This document shows positions 35,407 through 39,975 of a stretch of DNA of 39,975 nt, one piece after another. Numbering within the stretch: position 1 is the stretch's first letter; each line of letters opens with the position of its first letter. A program made the position numbers and the translations under genes. The stretch covers positions 1 through 39,975 of the IMG/VR virus record IMGVR_UViG_3300003690_003363. One strand, given 5' to 3'. Below the pieces are notes generated by a model, which saw nothing but the letters and a program-made list of their open reading frames with translations, was not told where the DNA came from and made no database searches. Source of the stretch: a virus.

Positions 35407-36357
35407 TTACCAAATGAATTTATCCTTGCAATATTGTACAATAGGAACCATCTCGTTGTCAAACACTTTTTGTGGTTTCCAACCCAAAGCTCGTAATTTA
35501 TCATCATTCAATGCGTAGCGCACATCTTGGCCTTCTCGTTGGGCATTAAGGTCTACATGTTGTTCCCAATTATTGAGAGTACCGTAAAAGGCTTTAATAA
35601 TTTTCTTAACAGTATCAATGTTTGTTTGTTCAAAACCGCCGGCAACATTATAAATTTCATTTACTTTTCCAGATTCAATTATTGCTATAATAGCTTCAGC
35701 AGTATCGGCGGCATGCAACCAATTGCGTATTGGTGTGCCCTGATTATGAAGATGAATTTTCTTTCCTCTCATGAGGTTTTTGACAGCCAGTGGGATTAAC
35801 TTTTCCGGGTATTGACCAATTCCGTAGTTGTTGGTCGGTCGTAAAATAATATACTTAATATCATATGTTCTGGCCCACGCATTGATCAACATATCGCCAG
35901 CCGCCTTTGCGGCCGAATACGGATTGCTGGGCTTGAGCAAGTCTTTCTCTGTGTGTGCACCAGAATCTATATCTCCATATACCTCATCGGTGCTTACATG
36001 AAAAAACACAGGCCTTTCATTGCAATTTATTGGTTTAAACCTAACAAGATCCAACAAGTTCTTAACGCCTAGTATATTACTATCAATAAAATCATCACTA
36101 TTGATGATGCTATTCCCAACATGTGATTCGGCCGCAAAATTAATTATGTAATCGCAGTCATATAACTTCTTGAGATTTTTAATATCTTTCCTCTCAAAAG
36201 TAAAATTAGGATATTCATTGAACTCATCCAACAATTTTGGGTTGGCTGCATATGTTATTTTGTCTACACCACGAACAATCCATCCCTTTTTAAGAGTCAG
36301 TCTGGTAGCATATGCCCCCATAAAGCCGAGGCAACCTGTGATGTATACTATTTTCAT
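35407..36357 (-). CDS. NDP-glucose 4,6-dehydratase (RmlB-like)
   Basis: 316 aa from ATG 36357, immediately after the RfbH stop. A longer start at 36381 would add eight residues outside the Rossmann fold and is less likely. G8-x2-G11-x2-G14, 'NFAAESHVGNS', the T-D-E catalytic triad in 'STDEVYG' (122-128), and Y147-x3-K151 match dTDP-glucose 4,6-dehydratase. 'RNWLHAADTAEAI' and 'EGQDVRYALNDDKLRALGW' also fit RmlB. The product would be NDP-4-keto-6-deoxyglucose, the substrate type expected by the RfbH homologue upstream. Nucleotide preference (dTDP vs CDP) is not settled by sequence. Confidence 0.85.
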   Translation of the reverse strand: MKIVYITGCLGFMGAYATRLTLKKGWIVRGVDKITYAANPKLLDEFNEYPNFTFERKDIKNLKKLYDCDYIINFAAESHVGNSIINSDDFIDSNILGVKNLLDLVRFKPINCNERPVFFHVSTDEVYGDIDSGAHTEKDLLKPSNPYSAAKAAGDMLINAWARTYDIKYIILRPTNNYGIGQYPEKLIPLAVKNLMRGKKIHLHNQGTPIRNWLHAADTAEAIIAIIESGKVNEIYNVAGGFEQTNIDTVKKIIKAFYGTLNNWEQHVDLNAQREGQDVRYALNDDKLRALGWKPQKVFDNEMVPIVQYCKDKFIW

Positions 36358-36358
36358 T

Positions 36359-37696
36359 TCACACTTTTGCGAAAAACTCATTCACTGTTTTTTCTATGTA
36401 CTTTAGCTTTTCTTCTGTTAGGCCAACATATGTTCCCAAAAAGAAGGAGTTGGTTGTCACCAACTGAGCATTAGGGAAGGTTTTGTTCATATCTCCATAT
36501 TCGTCTGCCATATGAATATAGCCAGGATGCGCAAGAATATTGCCGGAGAAGTAAGAACGCGTTTGAATCTTCGCAGCTTCTAAATGTTTCACGATATCAA
36601 AGCGCGAAAATGGAGCATCTTCCTTAATTGTCAGCAAAAATGCGAACCAACAGGGGTCAGCGTGTTCCGTTGCGACGGGCATGTGAAAGTATTGCTCATA
36701 AGGCGCAAATATGGCCCCTAGCTTGGCCCAGTTCTCTCTACGGGCAGCATCTAGCATCGGAAGCTTCTCAAGCTGCTGTAGGCCCATTGCAGCCTGCAGA
36801 TCAAGGGGTTTTAAATTGTATCCGATTTCGTCAAAAACATATCGATGGTCGTAGACCGCTTCGGGGTGTCCTGGGAGCCAATTTTTAAACCTCATGCCGC
36901 ATGCTGTGCCGCCGGTGACATTTCCTGGCTTCATAGAGTTGCAGTAGCAGGCGCGCCCCCAGTCACGCATGCTCGCGAGAATGGTTCTTGTCTTCTGACT
37001 GTTTGTCGCGACAAAACCACCTTCTCCCATCGTCATATGGTGTGCTGGAAAGAACGAGCATGTGGACATATCGCCATAGGAGCCTAACTTCTTGCCGTTG
37101 TAATATGAGCCCAAAGCATCACAAGTATCTTCCAAAAAAACCAAATCATATTTTTCAACAAGGGCCATCAAGCGGTCCATGTCGGGCGGGTTGCCAAGCA
37201 CATGAGCAAACATAATGCCACGAATGTCTGGATCCTTCTCTAAAAGCTCTTCCACCTTATCAAGGTCCAAGTTAACACTTGGTAGTTCAACGTCTACAAA
37301 TACGGGAACGAGATTGTGCTGAATAAGTGGGTTAATAGTTGTCGGAAAACAAACTACTGGTGTGATAATTTTGTCGCCGTCTTTTAAGCGCTTGGAGAAA
37401 CGTCGTGACTTGGTAGCGGCAACCATTAACAGATTGGCCGAGCTACCGGAGTTTGTTAACGCGCCGAACAATTTGCCCAAGTGCGTTGGAAACCTTATCT
37501 CAAAATCTCTACCGTTCTTTCCGAATATCATCCAGCCATCTAATATTTGCTTGACGGCAACTAGATACTCTTTTTCATCAAAGGTAGGGCCCGAATAAGA
37601 AACCCAATCTTCACCAGCGGTCCAACTCTCTTGTCCGTGTTTATGGTGAATATATTCTTCGACTAAATTTAAAATTTCACTTAACTTCTCATCCAT
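36359..37696 (-). CDS. rfbH: RfbH/E1-type NDP-4-keto-6-deoxyhexose 3-dehydratase
   Basis: 445 aa, DegT/AHBA fold. The usual PLP lysine is replaced by His: 'SFFPAHHMTMGEGG' carries H219-H220, the pattern of E1 (CDP-6-deoxy-4-hexulose 3-dehydratase, RfbH/AscC) and of ColD. The conserved E1 region 'DWGRACYC' with C250, C252, then C266, plus C192, supplies candidate ligands for the 2Fe-2S cluster that marks E1, and 'IGYNLKPLDLQAAMGLQQLEKLP' (split) matches the RfbH family. The reaction removes the C3 hydroxyl on the way to 3,6-dideoxyhexoses and normally needs a reductase (E3), which is not seen here. ATG 37696 has a GAGGG site and a promoter upstream. Confidence 0.85.
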   Translation of the reverse strand: MDEKLSEILNLVEEYIHHKHGQESWTAGEDWVSYSGPTFDEKEYLVAVKQILDGWMIFGKNGRDFEIRFPTHLGKLFGALTNSGSSANLLMVAATKSRRFSKRLKDGDKIITPVVCFPTTINPLIQHNLVPVFVDVELPSVNLDLDKVEELLEKDPDIRGIMFAHVLGNPPDMDRLMALVEKYDLVFLEDTCDALGSYYNGKKLGSYGDMSTCSFFPAHHMTMGEGGFVATNSQKTRTILASMRDWGRACYCNSMKPGNVTGGTACGMRFKNWLPGHPEAVYDHRYVFDEIGYNLKPLDLQAAMGLQQLEKLPMLDAARRENWAKLGAIFAPYEQYFHMPVATEHADPCWFAFLLTIKEDAPFSRFDIVKHLEAAKIQTRSYFSGNILAHPGYIHMADEYGDMNKTFPNAQLVTTNSFFLGTYVGLTEEKLKYIEKTVNEFFAKV

Positions 37697-37719
37697 GCGT
37701 CCCTCTGCATATATGTATT

Positions 37720-37748
37720 AATATAACACACATTGAACGTGTAGTCAA
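37720..37748 (-). promoter_or_regulatory. Sigma70-like promoter for the glycan operon
   Basis: On the minus strand: TTGACT (-35, plus 37743-37748), a 17-nt spacer, TATATT (-10, plus 37720-37725). Each box is 5 of 6 to consensus. The start of transcription would fall close to 37713, giving a leader of about 17 nt that contains the GAGGG site of the RfbH-like gene. It separates the Fe-S block from the glycan block and is the best promoter in the window. Confidence 0.6.
37728..37742. promoter_or_regulatory. 15-bp dyad in promoter spacer (possible operator)
   Basis: The spacer of the promoter contains ACACATTGAACGTGT (plus strand), an imperfect palindrome of form ACACnTTnAAnGTGT centred on one base. 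Its location between -35 and -10 is where repressors commonly bind. No matching second copy was seen and no cognate regulator is evident in the window, so operator function is a suggestion. Confidence 0.35.
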
Positions 37749-37760
37749 TGGTGTATTTGT

Positions 37761-38087
37761 TTAAATTGTAAATGACTCCCCGCAACTACAAGACCGTTTT
37801 GCGAGCGGATTATTAAAACAAAATCCCGAACTCATTAGAGTATCGATATAATCTATTTCTGTTCCATTTAAAAACAAATATGATTTTCTATCAATACAGA
37901 CTTTTATATCACCAAAATCAAAAACTTTGTCATCCTTGTCAGGCGCAAATACCAGATCATAATGATAAGAAAAACCTGAGCATCCGCCGGACTTTAAGGC
38001 GGCCCTAAAATATGCATCAGGCGTTTGTCTTTTGTTCTTAATGCTAGCTATTTTTTTTTTAGCATTTTCAGTCATTGTTATTGGCAT
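37761..38087 (-). CDS. A-type Fe-S carrier 2 (IscA/SufA/ErpA-like)
   Basis: 108 aa from ATG 38087, which has AGGA 8 nt upstream; a longer start at 38120 lies in the nifU gene. C36 in 'SGGCSGFSY' and C100, C102 in 'RSCSCGESF' are the three cluster-binding cysteines of A-type carriers. The closing motif is CSCG in place of the common CGCG. It is clearly different from the first A-type protein (39082) and not a recent duplicate. It presumably receives 2Fe-2S or 4Fe-4S from the scaffold and passes it to clients. Confidence 0.88.
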   Translation of the reverse strand: MPITMTENAKKKIASIKNKRQTPDAYFRAALKSGGCSGFSYHYDLVFAPDKDDKVFDFGDIKVCIDRKSYLFLNGTEIDYIDTLMSSGFCFNNPLAKRSCSCGESFTI

Positions 38088-38097
38088 CTGACATTCC

Positions 38098-38364
38098 TTA
38101 AATATAGTATGGATTTTCACCCATTAGATGATCGGTAACATCCTCAATTTCTCCAATATCCGGTAACACCTCTCTGAAGAGTCTTTCGACTCCGAGCATC
38201 ATCGTTAATTTTGATGATGCGCAGCCATGGCATCCTCCGCCCATATTCAGTTTTAAAGATTTGTGCTCTTCATCAAAATCATGAATTGAAATATAACCAC
38301 CGTGCATTGCTAGCCCAGGATTAATATCCTCATCAATAATCTTTTGTATATCACTTCTCTTCAT
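38098..38364 (-). CDS. NifU C-terminal-domain (Nfu-like) Fe-S protein
   Basis: 88 aa from ATG 38364, in a 14-nt overlap with iscU and with GGGAAAAG upstream; the 101-aa version from 38403 extends further into iscU. Contains 'GGGCHGCASSKLTMMLGVE' with C45-x2-C48, the cluster-binding pair of the NifU/NfuA thioredoxin-like domain. Nfu proteins dimerise through this pair to hold a 4Fe-4S cluster for transfer. It ends 10 nt before the second A-type gene. Confidence 0.88.
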   Translation of the reverse strand: MKRSDIQKIIDEDINPGLAMHGGYISIHDFDEEHKSLKLNMGGGCHGCASSKLTMMLGVERLFREVLPDIGEIEDVTDHLMGENPYYI

Positions 38365-38737
38365 TTTTCTTTTCCCAATCACGAATGGCGGCTTTGATTG
38401 CATCTTCAGCCAATACTGAACAGTGAATCTTCACTGGCGGCAAGGACAGTTCTTCCGCAATATTAGAATTTGAAATACTCATTGCATATTCAATTGACTT
38501 TCCTTTTACCATGGTGGTGATTAAAGAACTTGATGCTATAGCAGAGCCGCATCCGAAAGTTTTGAATTTGGCATCCTCGATAACGCCGTCATCATTAATT
38601 TTAAGCTGCAGTTTCATTACATCTCCGCATGCGGGGGCACCCACCATGCCGGTGCCTACTGCGGGATCCAACTTATCCATGCTACCCACGTTTCGTGGGT
38701 TTTCCATGTGATCAAGTACTTTTTCTGAATATGCCAT
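38351..38737 (-). CDS. iscU: Fe-S scaffold protein
   Basis: 128 aa, the same size as cellular IscU. C37, D39 ('ACGD'), C63 ('FGCGSAIASSS'), H105 and C106 ('LPPVKIHCSVLAE') are all present at the canonical positions, so the scaffold should be functional. The 'LPPVK' loop is the HscA chaperone recognition motif, which suggests that it could work with the host HscA. Builds 2Fe-2S from iron and sulfide provided by a cysteine desulfurase; none is encoded in the window. ATG directly follows the stop of the first A-type gene. Confidence 0.93.
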   Translation of the reverse strand: MAYSEKVLDHMENPRNVGSMDKLDPAVGTGMVGAPACGDVMKLQLKINDDGVIEDAKFKTFGCGSAIASSSLITTMVKGKSIEYAMSISNSNIAEELSLPPVKIHCSVLAEDAIKAAIRDWEKKNEEK

Positions 38738-39082
38738 TTACTTAGCCTCCGAATTTGATGGACAAACTTCTTGTTCTGAAAAGGAAGCGCCACATCCGCA
38801 AGTGTTTGCGGCTTTCTGATTACTAAACTTAAACCCAGCGCTCATATTTGATTCTTCGTAATGTATGACTGTGTGCGACAGCATTTCTGCGCTGTTTTTA
38901 TCTAGACAAACTTTAATGTTTCCAAACTCCACAACAATATCGCTTTCTCTTTGGTCTTCTTCGATGACCATAGAATATGAATACCCCGAACAGCCGCCGG
39001 CGTTAACCCCAACACGAACAACATCGTTGTCTTCGATAGCAGACTCAAGCTTTTCAATTGCTTCTTTAGTAAAATTAATCAT
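38738..39082 (-). CDS. iscA: A-type Fe-S carrier 1 (IscA-like)
   Basis: 114 aa. C31 ('NAGGCSGYSY'), C95 and C97 ('TCGCGASF') are the canonical ligands. The C-terminus is extended by about 13 residues containing one more Cys. It follows the radical SAM gene by 8 nt and joins iscU with no gap. Delivers clusters from the scaffold to client proteins, for which the radical SAM protein and RfbH-like dehydratase are local candidates. Confidence 0.92.
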   Translation of the reverse strand: MINFTKEAIEKLESAIEDNDVVRVGVNAGGCSGYSYSMVIEEDQRESDIVVEFGNIKVCLDKNSAEMLSHTVIHYEESNMSAGFKFSNQKAANTCGCGASFSEQEVCPSNSEAK

Positions 39083-39090
39083 TTCTGTTG

Positions 39091-39975
39091 TTATGCTCCC
39101 GTATCATCAACGAAGTTAAAGTCTTTGAGGTTCTTGCCTTTTAGAGTAATACTGGGCGCGTTCTTCCATGTATCAACCTCGCGGCCGGTACCAGAGCCTT
39201 TCTTGACGTCGCCCATATTTGACCGGTCCAAGAAATCATCTTCGGTGAAAACCTTATCATACGGCACTGGAACTTCTGAATCTCCATAAGTCTTTGAAAT
39301 AACATTCTCAATGAATCCTTTATCGACTCCGCAAATACATGGCATGTTCTTTTTAGGATCAAACCATTTGATATTCAGGCCGCGGTTAATAATATCGGCG
39401 AGCGGCTCATCGAAGAAGTTTCCAAGAGATACATGTTGGTAGGGGCACGGCATGACATCTCCATATCGTGAGATGGGAACCATTCTCTTAACAGCAATAC
39501 ACCCGATATCTCTACCATAAGAAGGTGTCATGTGCGTAAAAATATCATACTCTTCTTCAAACTTTTGCAGAATTGCGCCTTCCTTTTCGGTCATCATAGC
39601 GTCTGTTTCACCCTCATAAGCACCTACGGGCTTCGCGTATACAATATATGTACCGACTTCTTTCTCTTTGGCGAAGTCCAAGAACTGAACCCACTCATCT
39701 GTATAGATTCTATCTTTCCAAATAACCGTGGAAAGAATCAGGTGGAGGCCAGCGTCTTTGCATGCGTCAATGGCGCGCATAGCTTTGTCAAAAGCACCCG
39801 GCTTGCGCCTAAACGTATCGTGAGCCTCGGCGGTGATTCCATCCAAACTTAGTTGAACTTTATCAATTCCAATCTTCTTGAGATGAACTGCTCTTTTGTA
39901 GTCTAGGAACCATCCATTTGAATCGGTAACCAAGTAGAACTTAGACGGATCGATAGCCTCTACAAGTTCGTCATA
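39091..39975 (-). CDS. Radical SAM/SPASM-like protein, N-terminus beyond right edge
   Basis: 295 codons are visible and the frame remains open at the right edge, so the gene is partial and its CX3CX2C radical SAM motif must lie outside. The visible part has the mid-barrel 'VQLSLDGITAEAHDTFRRKPG' (split) and 'AIDACKDAGLHLILSTVIWK', typical of radical SAM barrels. A C-terminal SPASM-like Cys set follows: 'IGCIAVKR', 'GDVMPCPYQHVSLGNF' and 'MPCICG'. Such enzymes carry extra 4Fe-4S clusters and often modify peptides, proteins or sugars. A TTG at 39933 is not the start. Directly precedes the Fe-S assembly genes. Confidence 0.8.
   Translation of the reverse strand, partial: YDELVEAIDPSKFYLVTDSNGWFLDYKRAVHLKKIGIDKVQLSLDGITAEAHDTFRRKPGAFDKAMRAIDACKDAGLHLILSTVIWKDRIYTDEWVQFLDFAKEKEVGTYIVYAKPVGAYEGETDAMMTEKEGAILQKFEEEYDIFTHMTPSYGRDIGCIAVKRMVPISRYGDVMPCPYQHVSLGNFFDEPLADIINRGLNIKWFDPKKNMPCICGVDKGFIENVISKTYGDSEVPVPYDKVFTEDDFLDRSNMGDVKKGSGTGREVDTWKNAPSITLKGKNLKDFNFVDDTGA

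Noticed and set aside
36359-37696. Ordinary DegT sugar aminotransferase
   Set aside because: The PLP lysine is replaced by His219-His220 and the E1-type cysteines are present, so a 3-dehydratase fits better.
1-39975. CRISPR arrays, tRNA genes, insertion sequences, integrase or att sites
   Set aside because: Looked for regular direct repeats, cloverleaf-like sequence, transposase or integrase motifs and flanking repeats. None was seen, and coding density leaves almost no room for them.

Overview
The window is a gene-dense piece of a tailed-phage genome. All credible genes lie on the minus strand, so transcription runs from the right edge to the left edge. Most genes overlap by 4 to 14 nt or are separated by fewer than 30 nt. 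The only larger gaps are 72 bp (19310-19381) and 64 bp (37697-37760), so no stretch over 300 bp lacks a gene. A GPW/gp25-family baseplate wedge protein, a gp6/J-type baseplate protein and a gp55-like late sigma factor point to a contractile-tailed virus of the broad T4-like group. The mixture of glycan-biosynthesis and Fe-S genes with these suggests a marine or aquatic phage. That is inferred from gene content; the host cannot be read from the sequence.

Right part (39975 to 37761), Fe-S block: a radical SAM/SPASM-like protein cut by the edge, an A-type carrier, an IscU scaffold, a NifU C-terminal-domain protein and a second A-type carrier. No cysteine desulfurase is present. Centre-right (37696 to 25334), glycan block: it begins just after a sigma70-like promoter that has a 15-bp dyad in its spacer. 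Its members, in order, are an RfbH/E1-type 3-dehydratase (His replaces the PLP lysine, and candidate 2Fe-2S cysteines are present), an RmlB-like NDP-glucose 4,6-dehydratase, a DUF115/GT42-like transferase, a NeuB lacking its C-terminal domain and a NeuA-like cytidylyltransferase. Then come a class III aminotransferase, a methyltransferase, a VOC protein, a TIM-barrel isomerase-like protein, an SDR, a cupin, a zinc-binding C-methyltransferase-like protein, GDP-fucose synthase and GDP-mannose 4,6-dehydratase. Together they could supply GDP-deoxyhexose, a 3,6-dideoxyhexose and a CMP-activated nonulosonate.

Centre (25337 to 23358): small phage proteins (an FmdB-type zinc ribbon and a single-TM protein among them), then the sigma factor and a small helical protein. 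Left part (23368 to 1), virion block: three tandem paralogues share an N-terminal module but carry different C-terminal domains (a PTP-like phosphatase, a lytic-transglycosylase-like domain and an M15 peptidase). They are followed by a 373-aa protein, a 2159-aa protein, a 186-aa protein, gp25, gp6, a 545-aa fibre/adhesin-like protein and a giant LamG-bearing ORF of at least 2467 codons that runs off the left edge.

The most unusual items are the phosphatase-like member of the spike-like paralogue set, the placement of an Fe-S-dependent sugar dehydratase next to an Fe-S assembly cassette, and the nonulosonate synthesis pair beside a candidate dedicated transferase.
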